Positions 22,160 through 30,675 of a stretch of DNA of 64,000 nucleotides are shown here, one piece after another. Under the pieces are notes generated by a model. That model saw only the letters and a program-made list of their open reading frames with translations, had not been told where the DNA came from and did not search any database. The translations under genes were made by a program, and so were the position numbers. The DNA is from Paenibacillus sp. V4I3 (GTDB taxonomy: Bacteria > Bacillota > Bacilli > Paenibacillales > NBRC-103111). The first letter of the stretch is position 1, and each line of letters starts with the position of its first letter. The DNA is taken from NCBI RefSeq assembly GCF_030817215.1, contig NZ_JAUSZA010000001.1:2640501-2704500 (forward strand), in the 5' to 3' direction.

Positions 22160-23224
22160 CTACATCCCAATATATCGGCTGTAAAGACTTTTAGCCTGAA
22201 TTAAATTTTCGGTTCCTTGGATGAGAACACGGCCATCTGGAAAGATGATCATGTGCAAATCCGGGGCTGCTTGGAATTTTAAAAGGAAGCGATTTTTCTC
22301 TACAGGACCAAATGGTTTTAATCGCTCTTCCCAATATTCAAGCGGTTTATCGGAAGGAATTACCGGGTGAATCTGGACGGAATTACGACCGCATAAGGAT
22401 TGAATCGTGTCACTTTCCACACCGATTTCTAAGTAATCGTACTGCTTCATTGCGCAGGCGGGACAGTCTGATTTAAGCGCACCTGCTACACTAATCGCCG
22501 AATTCTGATTGAACCATAAGTCCCATTGCTGCATTCTAAGATTAAGCTGTTCGTTCGCGCCAACAAGCAATTTAAGAGCTTCCGTTGCTTGAAAGGAAGC
22601 TACAACATGAATGATTCCGCCAATAACGCCAGCAGTATCGCAGGTTTCAGTTGTGCCTGCGGCGGGTGCTTGTGAGAAAAGGCAGCGAAGGCAAGGTGTT
22701 TGTCCCGGGATGATCGTCAAAGAGACTCCTCTAGAGGCGACCGCACCGCCATAAATCCAAGGAATTCCTAGTTTGATACTCACATCGTTAATGAGGAAGC
22801 GAACCGAGAAGTTATCGGTTCCATCTAGAATTAAATCTACATCACTTAACAGCTGTTCAGCATTCAAGGAATTCAGATCGGTTACATGAGGTTCAATCGT
22901 TACCTGTGAATTCACGAGTTGTAACCGTTTTGCTGCAGCAATCGCTTTGGGTGTAGTGCTAGCTGCATCCTCTTCATCGTATAGCATTTGCCGTTGTAAG
23001 TTGCTAGTATCGACAAAATCACGATCGATCAATCGGACGTAACCGACCCCTGCGCGAACCATATGGTTGGCAAGAACGGTGCCTAGAGCACCCATTCCTA
23101 CGATAGCAACTCGACTTCCCCCGAGTTTGCGCTGTCCTTCTTTGCCAATGGGGGAAAACAGGACTTGTCTGGAATAGCGCGTATCAACGCCATCATTTTG
23201 ATCTATATGTAGATGTGTGTCCAA
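22160..23224 (-). CDS. ThiF/MoeB-type adenylyltransferase
   Basis: E1-like enzyme that adenylates the C-terminal glycine of a small sulfur-carrier protein. The first 240 residues contain the ATP-binding GMGALGTVLANHMVRAGVG, the RxxxxQ motif NLQRQMLYDE, LILDGTDNFSVRFLIND and a zinc pair (CLRC and CPAC). About 90 residues at the end form an extra domain of unknown role. The neighbour carries a fused MoaD, so this MoeB-type protein most likely serves molybdopterin synthase; ThiS activation is the alternative. Confidence 0.87.
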   Translation of the reverse strand: MDTHLHIDQNDGVDTRYSRQVLFSPIGKEGQRKLGGSRVAIVGMGALGTVLANHMVRAGVGYVRLIDRDFVDTSNLQRQMLYDEEDAASTTPKAIAAAKRLQLVNSQVTIEPHVTDLNSLNAEQLLSDVDLILDGTDNFSVRFLINDVSIKLGIPWIYGGAVASRGVSLTIIPGQTPCLRCLFSQAPAAGTTETCDTAGVIGGIIHVVASFQATEALKLLVGANEQLNLRMQQWDLWFNQNSAISVAGALKSDCPACAMKQYDYLEIGVESDTIQSLCGRNSVQIHPVIPSDKPLEYWEERLKPFGPVEKNRFLLKFQAAPDLHMIIFPDGRVLIQGTENLIQAKSLYSRYIGM

Positions 23225-23246
23225 GTGTGGTCATCTCCAGTCTGGT

Positions 23247-23948
23247 TTATTCGAATTGCGGCGTTTGGAGCGGGTTCCAGGGACCTGTTTGGCTACCTTT
23301 CCACTCCGAACCATCTTCCCATATTTCTTTTTTCCAAATGGGTACGATTTGTTTCAGGCGTTCAATCGCATACCGACTCGCTTCATAACAATGGACTCGA
23401 TGCGGGGATGAAACGGCAATAACGACGCTAGCTTCGGCAATAGCGACCTTGCCCAAACGGTGTGTAATTGCACAAAGCGTGCCTGGCCACTGATTTTCTA
23501 TCTCTTCACCGATGGTTTCCATGGTTTTGAGTGCCATCGGTATATAAGCTTCATATTCCAAAAGGACGGTCCGCTGCCCATAGGTCATCTCTCTTGTTGT
23601 CCCTATGAAGGCAAGCGAAGCGCCGTGATTAGGGTGGTTGACTTTAGAAGCTACCTCGGCTGGATCAATCGTATCGTGGGTGATTTCATACTTAGATGGT
23701 TGACCGCCTGACACAGGGGGAATCAGTGCAATTTCATCTGCAGCGGTGACGATGTCCTGATCTCCGGCATAGGCTTGATTTTTAGCAAAAAAACAGGTCG
23801 CAAGTGGAGTGGAAGCTGCCGGATAGGCTGCTGTAATCTGCTGTTTGAGCTGCTCAATAGAAATGGATTCTTGTTCGATATCTATAATTAGGACGGAAGT
23901 CCCGAATAGGTCTACCAATCCTGCAAAGAGTTGGATGTGTATGTTCAC
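23247..23948 (-). CDS. MoaD-MoaE fusion, molybdopterin synthase
   Basis: Both subunits of molybdopterin synthase in one chain of 233 residues. Residues 1-83 form the MoaD ubiquitin-like fold, ending with IPPVSGGQ, where the Gly-Gly would be the thiocarboxylated end. The rest is MoaE, with GTTREMTYGQ, HRLGKVAIAEASVVIAVSSPHR and the WKKEIWEDGSEW end. Because MoaD needs a free C-terminal glycine, the chain may be cut after Gly-Gly, as reported for mycobacterial MoaX; that is inference here. Genes moaA, moaC and moeA are not in the window. Confidence 0.88.
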   Translation of the reverse strand: MNIHIQLFAGLVDLFGTSVLIIDIEQESISIEQLKQQITAAYPAASTPLATCFFAKNQAYAGDQDIVTAADEIALIPPVSGGQPSKYEITHDTIDPAEVASKVNHPNHGASLAFIGTTREMTYGQRTVLLEYEAYIPMALKTMETIGEEIENQWPGTLCAITHRLGKVAIAEASVVIAVSSPHRVHCYEASRYAIERLKQIVPIWKKEIWEDGSEWKGSQTGPWNPLQTPQFE

Positions 23949-24012
23949 GGCTCTGCTCCTAATGGCTTAGTTGTTGGAATCCCTTACAGCATATCATATT
24001 TTGACCTGAAAA

Positions 24013-24021
24013 TGGTATAAT
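24013..24021 (+). promoter_or_regulatory. Extended -10 promoter
   Basis: TGG immediately before TATAAT (24016-24021) forms an extended -10 element. No good -35 is seen at the right spacing. It would start the transcript of the following gene about 50 bases ahead of its ATG. Confidence 0.5.
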
Positions 24022-24076
24022 GGGTAGAGCATTTGGATCACAAATGGCGTTTAGGGATGAAAGGGGAAATGTATTC

Positions 24077-24547
24077 ATGCAAGAAGATTTACGCATACAA
24101 GTGTCAGACCAACATATAAAAAATGAAGCATTCACGATATCCGAGATGGTTGCTCTTGCTGAGCAGCAGTTATCACTCCAGGACCGTGTACCGAATGTGC
24201 AGGGAGATGCCTTTGATTTGAAATCGTGGTATCGGAGCTGGAAAAGAAGCCGTAATGAGGGGCATGCTGAAGAACCTACGCATCTGAAAGTGGAGGCAGT
24301 AGACGAATTTGAAGCACTAATGCCTTGGTCACAATTAGATTCTGCTTTAATTCTATACGCGCAAGATGGACAGGCGCTCAAGAAAGGTTATCCGATTCGT
24401 CTTTATGTGCCAGATGGCAGCAGTGAATGTCTCAATGTCAAAAGTGTTGTCAAAATATGGTTTCTTCATGATCAGGCGCTCGGGGAAGAAGCGACTTTCG
24501 GCTTCAAAAACAGAGTGGCACTTGATGAGCTAAAATTCAAGAAATGA
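24077..24547 (+). CDS. Hypothetical protein next to molybdopterin genes
   Basis: 156 residues from the ATG at 24077, which follows AAAGGGG by ten bases; a longer frame from 24020 would need translation across the promoter and is rejected. The C-terminal half (KKGYPIRLYVPDGSSECLNVKSVVKIWF) resembles the GYPIRLVVPG...VKW segment of sulfite-oxidase-type molybdopterin domains, but the protein is too short to be a full enzyme and no cofactor-binding cysteine is in place. It lies divergent to the MoaDE/MoeB genes. The relation to molybdenum is an idea, not shown. Confidence 0.55.
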   Translation: MQEDLRIQVSDQHIKNEAFTISEMVALAEQQLSLQDRVPNVQGDAFDLKSWYRSWKRSRNEGHAEEPTHLKVEAVDEFEALMPWSQLDSALILYAQDGQALKKGYPIRLYVPDGSSECLNVKSVVKIWFLHDQALGEEATFGFKNRVALDELKFKK

Positions 24548-24615
24548 GAGGAGATTCTGCTGCATAAGATTAGACATGCTTCGGATCTGACTTACAAAGA
24601 AAAGAGGTGAACGGA

Positions 24616-26076
24616 GTGTCTGAGCCCTTGCAACGACTCGTTATTTTACATACGAATGACATTCATAGTCATTTTGAACAGATGCCCAAAATTAGCGCAT
24701 ACTTTGATCGCGTACGTCGGCTGTGGCCAGCTGATCAGGTATTGACACTTGATATTGGCGATCATATGGACAGGATGCGCCCTGAAACGGAAGGCACGAA
24801 TGCTTCTGCCAACTTGGAAATTATGAACGCGACCGGCTACGAAGCGATGGTCATGGGTAATAATGAAGGGCTAACGTTCACACCGGAATTGTTAAGAACG
24901 GTTGTGAAGGAGCATGCCAAATTCCCAATTATAGGAAGCAATATTGTAGAAGTGGCGACGAATAAGACGCCGGATTGGATGCTTTCTACACTTACGATTG
25001 AGAAATCGGGTCTCAGCATTGGCATCATTGGGGTAACAGCTGCTTACCAAGCGTACTATGAATTGCTTGGATGGTATGTAACGGACCCAATCGAAGCTGT
25101 AAAGGTTTATACTAGGCTTCTGCGCCCAAGGGTGGATATCATTATTGTCATGTCCCACTTGGGATTGCGCTCGGATCAACGCATGGCTGAGGAGCTGGAA
25201 GGCATCGATGTGATCCTCGGCGGCCATACGCATCATGTACTTGAGGAGCCGCTCCTGCTCGGCGGCACCTATATTTGCGCCGCCGGCAAGTTCGGTCAGT
25301 ACGCCGGCCATATTGAACTTGCCTACGATCCGGCGCAGCGCCGGATCGTGGAGCTCCAAGGGCGCGTCGTCCCTATGACGGACGCAAGTGAAGAAGACAG
25401 CAGTGTTACCACGCTGCTGGAGCACTACCGCATCGCCAGCGCAGCGGCGCTGGATGCGGAGGTGGCGCAGCTGCGGGAACCGCTGCGCCTTGATTGGTAC
25501 GGTGAATCCCCGCTAGGCAACTTGCTTGCCGCAGGGATTCGCCGCTGGACCAGCGCCGAGATCGGGCTGGTCAATAGCGGCCAACTCCTTCAGGGACTGA
25601 AGGAGGGGCGCCTGACACGAGGCAGATTGCTGGAAATCTGCCCGGGGCCGATCAACCCCTGCCGCATGCTGCTCAGCGGGGCAGACCTGCTCCAAGCGCT
25701 CGAAGAGTCGCTGCTTGGCGAGTTCATGGAGAAGCCGATCCGCGGCTTCGGCTTCCGTGGCGAGGTGCTGGGCGTGCTGTGTGTCGACGGATTGACCGTC
25801 ATGACCGACAGCACCAAAGCACCTTACGAACGCATCATCGCTGTGAACGTGGGCGATGAGCCTTTAGACCTTAGCCGTGACTATGTCGTTGGTACGATCG
25901 ACATGTTTACTTTCGGCTCAGGTTACTTATCACTCGGCCGCGGTAAGCAGGTGACGTATATGCTGCCTGAATTTATCCGTGATGTACTAGCTTCTGAGCT
26001 TCGTGATGAAGATGCGATAGTAAGCAGTCATTTCCTACGATTTACGGATAGAAGACCTCCTACTAATAATGAATAA
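24616..26076 (+). CDS. yunD: YunD-like metallophosphatase / 5'-nucleotidase
   Basis: Calcineurin-type phosphoesterase fused to a 5'-nucleotidase C-terminal domain. Metal-binding motifs in the first half: HTNDIHSHF, DIGDHMD, MGNNE (GNHE in most relatives), VMSHLG and GGHTHH. The C-terminal domain (from about 290) holds NSGQLLQGLKEG and FGFRGEVLG. No signal peptide, so it acts in the cytosol; B. subtilis YunD is the nearest named relative. GTG at 24616 behind AGAGGTG is preferred over GTG 24607. The stretch 25195-25800 is much richer in G+C than the rest. Confidence 0.82.
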   Translation: MSEPLQRLVILHTNDIHSHFEQMPKISAYFDRVRRLWPADQVLTLDIGDHMDRMRPETEGTNASANLEIMNATGYEAMVMGNNEGLTFTPELLRTVVKEHAKFPIIGSNIVEVATNKTPDWMLSTLTIEKSGLSIGIIGVTAAYQAYYELLGWYVTDPIEAVKVYTRLLRPRVDIIIVMSHLGLRSDQRMAEELEGIDVILGGHTHHVLEEPLLLGGTYICAAGKFGQYAGHIELAYDPAQRRIVELQGRVVPMTDASEEDSSVTTLLEHYRIASAAALDAEVAQLREPLRLDWYGESPLGNLLAAGIRRWTSAEIGLVNSGQLLQGLKEGRLTRGRLLEICPGPINPCRMLLSGADLLQALEESLLGEFMEKPIRGFGFRGEVLGVLCVDGLTVMTDSTKAPYERIIAVNVGDEPLDLSRDYVVGTIDMFTFGSGYLSLGRGKQVTYMLPEFIRDVLASELRDEDAIVSSHFLRFTDRRPPTNNE

Positions 26077-26188
26077 GTCGAACAACCACGACCTTTGTCG
26101 AAGGAGTTGTCAGATCTACCAAGTTACAGGTAGAATAGATAATTGGACAGGAGTACATCTATAAACTCTCAACTCATAGGGGGAAACC

Positions 26189-27001
26189 ATGCATACTATT
26201 TTTGAAGCGATCATCATTGGGATCGTAGAGGGATTGACCGAGTTTTTACCGGTTTCTTCTACGGGGCATATGATTCTAGCACAAAGCTTATTAAACACCC
26301 AAAATGATGAAGTAATGAAAACCTTTGATTTTGTCATCCAACTTGGCGCCATTATGGCCGTCGTCCTCATTTATTGGAAACGGATTTTATCTTTATTCGG
26401 GTTAGCGAAAAGGAAAAGCGAGAGTAAGACAGGAAAGAAACTAAACTTGCTGCATATTCTTATTGGGATCGTTCCAGCAGGGATCATCGGCGTCTTGTTT
26501 AATGATATCGTCGACGAGAAGCTTTTTAACGCAACTACCGTGTTGATTGGGCTTGTTCTTGGAGGTATCCTGTTAATCATTGCAGAGAAGAAGAAGGAAC
26601 AGCCGAGTGCTGTAGTTTTGGATGATTTGACTTATCGTCAAGCGTTCTTCATCGGTTTGTGGCAATTAGTTTCCATTTGGCCAGGATTCTCCCGGTCTGG
26701 ATCGACAATCGCGGGTGGAATGCTGTCCGGCGTAAGCCGCGCTGCTTCTGCCGACTTCACTTTTATTATGGCGATTCCAATTATGTTTGGAGCTTCAGGT
26801 GTCTACTTTCTTAAAAACTACGAAGCACTTTCTTCGAATGACTTAGGTTTCTTTATAGTCGGTTTTGTCGTTGCATTCATCGTTGCTTTGTTGGCTGTTG
26901 TTTCTTTCATCAAGTTTGTTCAAAATATGAAATTAACGTATTTTGCTTACTATCGGTTTGCGGTAGCCATTATTTTCGCTCTTTATATGTTCTTAAAGTA
27001 A
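26189..27001 (+). CDS. uppP: Undecaprenyl-diphosphate phosphatase
   Basis: Integral membrane enzyme (BacA family) that recycles the lipid carrier for peptidoglycan and teichoic acid synthesis and gives background bacitracin resistance. The 270 residues include both signature motifs, EGLTEFLPVSSTGH at the start and PGFSRSGSTIAGGML in the middle, and about eight membrane segments. GGGGG precedes the ATG. Confidence 0.96.
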   Translation: MHTIFEAIIIGIVEGLTEFLPVSSTGHMILAQSLLNTQNDEVMKTFDFVIQLGAIMAVVLIYWKRILSLFGLAKRKSESKTGKKLNLLHILIGIVPAGIIGVLFNDIVDEKLFNATTVLIGLVLGGILLIIAEKKKEQPSAVVLDDLTYRQAFFIGLWQLVSIWPGFSRSGSTIAGGMLSGVSRAASADFTFIMAIPIMFGASGVYFLKNYEALSSNDLGFFIVGFVVAFIVALLAVVSFIKFVQNMKLTYFAYYRFAVAIIFALYMFLK

Positions 27002-27022
27002 TAATTACTGTTTCATTTATCG

Positions 27023-27051
27023 AACCGCGTCGAATGATGCGGTTTTTTTTA
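27023..27051 (+). terminator. Intrinsic terminator after uppP
   Basis: AACCGCGTC and GATGCGGTT form a stem around GAAT and run into eight Ts. Confidence 0.85.
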
Positions 27052-27119
27052 TTGAACTTTTTTGTGAAATCTATTACATTTAGATAGAAAGTAACGCTCA
27101 CCTATTCGGGGGTCCTGAA

Positions 27120-28253
27120 ATGCTGTTAATGCCGATCAACATGTGTCATCCTGGAATGAGGTTGGCCAAGAATATTTACAACGACGATGGTATGGTCCTG
27201 CTGGCCGTTAATGTTGAGCTTTCTCAGAGACTCATTGATCGACTTTTTACATACGGAATCGACTACATATATATTCAAGATTCTCGGACCAATGACATCA
27301 TTCAAGAGGATGTCATTCAAGATGAAACGAGAACGAAGGCTGTTCTCGAAATCCGTAACACCTTTAAGAAGGTTATGGAAGACTCGAACAAACGCGGAGC
27401 CGTTCATTATTATGATATCGGACGTAATTTCCGTGATGTGATGAAAATGATTATTGACGATCTAAGCGCTCATCAAGGGGCTATGGTTATGCTCAATAAT
27501 ATGAATGTGAAGGATAATTACTTATTTCAGCATTCTGTGAATGTAAGTATTTATGCCATCATGCTGGGAATTAGCTTTGGGTACAGTCGTGAGAACCTTG
27601 AAACACTCGGATTAGGCGCTTTGCTTCACGATATTGGTAAGACGAAAGTACCACTTGGTATTCTTCGCAAGCCTTCGCAACTGACCGAGCAAGAGTTTAC
27701 CGAGATGAAGAATCATACGACATACGGTTTTAACATTTTGAAAGACGAACCGAACATTCCTCTTTTGTCTGCACATTGTGCTCTTCAGCACCATGAGCGA
27801 ATTAACGGAAGCGGTTATCCGCGTGGGATTCAAGGTACAGAAATCAACGAATTTGCCAAATGGGTTGGGTTAGTCGATTCTTATGATGCTATGACGACAA
27901 CAAGAGTATATAGAAGACCTTTACTGCCGCATGAAGCTATGGAGCAACTGTTCGCGGGCTCAGGCACGATGTATGATCAAAGTCAGATTGCCTTATTCCG
28001 TGATAAAATCGCGATTTACCCATTAGGCATAACCGTTCGATTGAATACTGGGGAGTTTGGCATCGTATCTAAGTTAAACGTAACCGTACCTCATAGGCCG
28101 ATCGTTCGCGTGCTTGAGGATCAATCCGGTCAAGAGCTAAAGGAACCATACGAAATTGATCTGTCAACGAAGCTTTCTACATTAATTTCAGAAATTGGGG
28201 AAATTAAAGTAGGCGAATTTGATCCGGATGAAAGTATGCCGACCATATTTTAA
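27120..28253 (+). CDS. HD-GYP domain protein (putative c-di-GMP phosphodiesterase) 2
   Basis: 377 residues with an N-terminal unknown domain (1-130), then HD-GYP motifs: HSVNVSIYAIMLG, the HD pair in LLHDIGKTKVPLGIL, HTTYGFNIL, ALQHHERINGSGYPRG and VDSYDAMTTTRVYRRP. All metal ligands appear present, so it probably hydrolyses c-di-GMP. It is single between terminators. Together with the gene at 21065 it makes two such enzymes within 7 kb, unusual for a short stretch. Confidence 0.9.
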   Translation: MLLMPINMCHPGMRLAKNIYNDDGMVLLAVNVELSQRLIDRLFTYGIDYIYIQDSRTNDIIQEDVIQDETRTKAVLEIRNTFKKVMEDSNKRGAVHYYDIGRNFRDVMKMIIDDLSAHQGAMVMLNNMNVKDNYLFQHSVNVSIYAIMLGISFGYSRENLETLGLGALLHDIGKTKVPLGILRKPSQLTEQEFTEMKNHTTYGFNILKDEPNIPLLSAHCALQHHERINGSGYPRGIQGTEINEFAKWVGLVDSYDAMTTTRVYRRPLLPHEAMEQLFAGSGTMYDQSQIALFRDKIAIYPLGITVRLNTGEFGIVSKLNVTVPHRPIVRVLEDQSGQELKEPYEIDLSTKLSTLISEIGEIKVGEFDPDESMPTIF

Positions 28254-28277
28254 GATAAAATATAGATAACAAGCCTG

Positions 28278-28304
28278 AAGAACCTGGGAATCCAGGTTCT
28301 TTTT
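28278..28304 (+). terminator. Intrinsic terminator
   Basis: AAGAACCTGG pairs with CCAGGTTCTT around GAAT, followed by Ts. Confidence 0.9.
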
Positions 28305-28323
28305 GCAAATTAGGGGGATGCAT

Positions 28324-30546
28324 GTGAGAGAAACAGCTGTGAAAGGGAAGTTTTGGAGATGGGGATATGCGATGCATCGTTTCCGCTGGCTCGTGCTTAT
28401 TATTGGCGTGCTTCTGCTTCTCAGCTTTGCTATTTTTGCTCAGAAAACACCGGGTATGCTCAAAGACAACGGCTTTACGCCTAAAGGTAGTGAGTCCGAT
28501 CGTGGCCTAATTCAACTGCGGGATGAGCTTGGTGTCCCACTTACGATGCTGAACCTGGTTTATACGGGGGAAGGGCTCGATATGACGGACAAAGTCCATC
28601 AACAAGCCATTATGGATTCGCTTAGTGAACTTACGAAGCTGCCCTATGTTGAAAGTGTGAAATTCGTCGCGACACCTCGTAACGAGGGTCATCGGGATGT
28701 ACTGGCCGTAACTGTGTCTCTTAATCTTGATACCGACCCTGCTCTGGAGAAGTATCCGGAGCTTAAGGAACGCGTGCACCCGCCCAATGGCATGAATGTC
28801 TATGTGACTGGTGGACCTGCTATTTTGCATGATATGCAGGAAGCGAGTAAACATGACATTGCCAAATCAGAAGCGATTGGTTTGCCGATTGCGCTGATTG
28901 TATTATTAATCGTGTTTGGCACCCTAGTCGCCGCGCTATTGCCTATGATCGTTGGGCTTATGAGCGTTACCCTTACATTAGGGATTACCTATTTTATCGC
29001 GCAGCACCAATCCTTATCGAATTTCCTTCCGAATATGGTGACGATGCTCGGTCTTGCCGTAGGAATTGATTACGCTTTGTTTCTCGTCAGTCGCTTTCGA
29101 GAGGAACTCAAGGTACAGAAGAATGTGGCTGAAGCTGTGGCCATGACTTGTCAGACTGCGGGTAAATCGATCTTTTTTTCCGGTATAGCAGTGCTGATTG
29201 GGCTGCTTGGCATGCTGTTTGTAGATCTCACCTTTTTCCGCTCCTTGTGTTTGGGCGGTGTAATTGTCGTTTCGATATCCGTTATAGTCGCGAATACGAT
29301 GCTGCTGTCGCTTCTCGGTATACTTGGTGAGCGAATTAACTCTTTGCAGGTCGTTCCTAAACGATTTCGCAAGCAAGAAACGTCCCGCTTTTGGGAACGA
29401 ATCGCTTATGCTGTAATGAAAAGGCCCGTTCTATTAGTTGTCATCGTCGGCGGTGCCCTAATCTACACCATGACCCCGATGGGTCATATAAAGTTAAATG
29501 TACCGAATGCTGAGGTGCTGCCTCCCAGCTACGAATCCCGATATGGCTCGGAATTATTGAAAGCCGCCTATGATCCACGTATGATGGGACCTATCCAAAT
29601 TGTTATTCATACGGAAGGAGAAGTTTGGAAAGAGGCTTCGATTCGTCAAATTCGAGCTTATAGTGAACAGGTTAAAGGGATATCCGGTGTAAAAGAAGTA
29701 CAAAGTTTTATCAGTTCACTAGGTCAACATTCGGATGCCGAGTTAGCAGTCATGCTAAGGGATTCAAGTGTCAAAGCACAAATAGAAAGCAATAAATTTG
29801 CAAAAGGAAACACGGCTCTGATGGTTGTAGTGCCTGAGAAAGATACCGATGATCCTACGACGGATGGCCTTGTCCGAGAACTTCGCAGCTTAAGTAAGGA
29901 CGGACTTGATATTGCAGTCACTGGCGGACCGGCTTATAGGCTGGATATTATAGATCGCATTCAGAATGAAATTCCGGAAGTATTAACGTTTGTGATGGGG
30001 ATTACCTACATCGTACTGTTGCTTGCCTTTAGGTCCGTTTTGCTGCCGCTCAAGGCTGTATTAATGAACATGCTCAGTCTTGGCGCGAGTCTCGGTGTTG
30101 TTGTGTTAGTATTCCAGCATGGCTACATGGCTGATTTGCTGCACATAACGTCCATTGGTTATGTCAGTGCAACGCTGCCAGTTATCATTTTTTGTGTAGT
30201 GTTTGGCATATCCATGGATTATGAAGTATTCCTGATTTCTCGCATTATGGAGGAGTATGAGGCAAGCGGTGACAATGATAAGAGTACGGCTGAAGGGCTT
30301 AAGAAAACGGGAAGCTTAATAACAAGCGCTGCTTTCATATTAGTTGTAGTTGTAGGATCATTTATTTTTACAGATATCGAAATCATGAAGGCGTTGGGGC
30401 TCGGTCTAGGTCTCGCTGTTCTGATCGATGCGACCATAGTTCGAGTGATGCTCGTTCCTGCACTCATGAAACTGCTTGGGGATGCGAACTGGTGGGCACC
30501 TAAGTGGCTGCGAATGAATTTGCAACCGAAAGCAGAGAAACACTAG
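28324..30546 (+). CDS. MMPL/RND family transporter
   Basis: Large integral membrane exporter of 740 residues, built of two similar halves. Each half has an N-terminal helix, an outside domain and five further helices. The proton-relay motifs are GLAVGIDYALFLVSRFREE in the first half and FGISMDYEVFLISRIMEEY in the second, as in YdfJ/MmpL proteins that export lipids or drugs. The GTG at 28324 lies six bases after AGGGGG and is preferred; longer starts fall in or right beside the upstream terminator. Substrate unknown. Confidence 0.88.
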   Translation: MRETAVKGKFWRWGYAMHRFRWLVLIIGVLLLLSFAIFAQKTPGMLKDNGFTPKGSESDRGLIQLRDELGVPLTMLNLVYTGEGLDMTDKVHQQAIMDSLSELTKLPYVESVKFVATPRNEGHRDVLAVTVSLNLDTDPALEKYPELKERVHPPNGMNVYVTGGPAILHDMQEASKHDIAKSEAIGLPIALIVLLIVFGTLVAALLPMIVGLMSVTLTLGITYFIAQHQSLSNFLPNMVTMLGLAVGIDYALFLVSRFREELKVQKNVAEAVAMTCQTAGKSIFFSGIAVLIGLLGMLFVDLTFFRSLCLGGVIVVSISVIVANTMLLSLLGILGERINSLQVVPKRFRKQETSRFWERIAYAVMKRPVLLVVIVGGALIYTMTPMGHIKLNVPNAEVLPPSYESRYGSELLKAAYDPRMMGPIQIVIHTEGEVWKEASIRQIRAYSEQVKGISGVKEVQSFISSLGQHSDAELAVMLRDSSVKAQIESNKFAKGNTALMVVVPEKDTDDPTTDGLVRELRSLSKDGLDIAVTGGPAYRLDIIDRIQNEIPEVLTFVMGITYIVLLLAFRSVLLPLKAVLMNMLSLGASLGVVVLVFQHGYMADLLHITSIGYVSATLPVIIFCVVFGISMDYEVFLISRIMEEYEASGDNDKSTAEGLKKTGSLITSAAFILVVVVGSFIFTDIEIMKALGLGLGLAVLIDATIVRVMLVPALMKLLGDANWWAPKWLRMNLQPKAEKH

Positions 30547-30675
30547 CGGGGCTTCACAATAACTTGCCGCCGTTTCCTTTTTTACGAATCATAAGTTACA
30601 ATAAAGGGCATAGGTATAGGCATGATAGGAACAATTAGCTTGTGAATAGGAAATGATAGGTCAGGTGTAAACAGC

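Noticed and set aside
24837..25425. Long antisense frames in the GC-rich part of the YunD-like gene
   Set aside because: They result from the high GC content of the sense gene and lack starts with ribosome binding sites.
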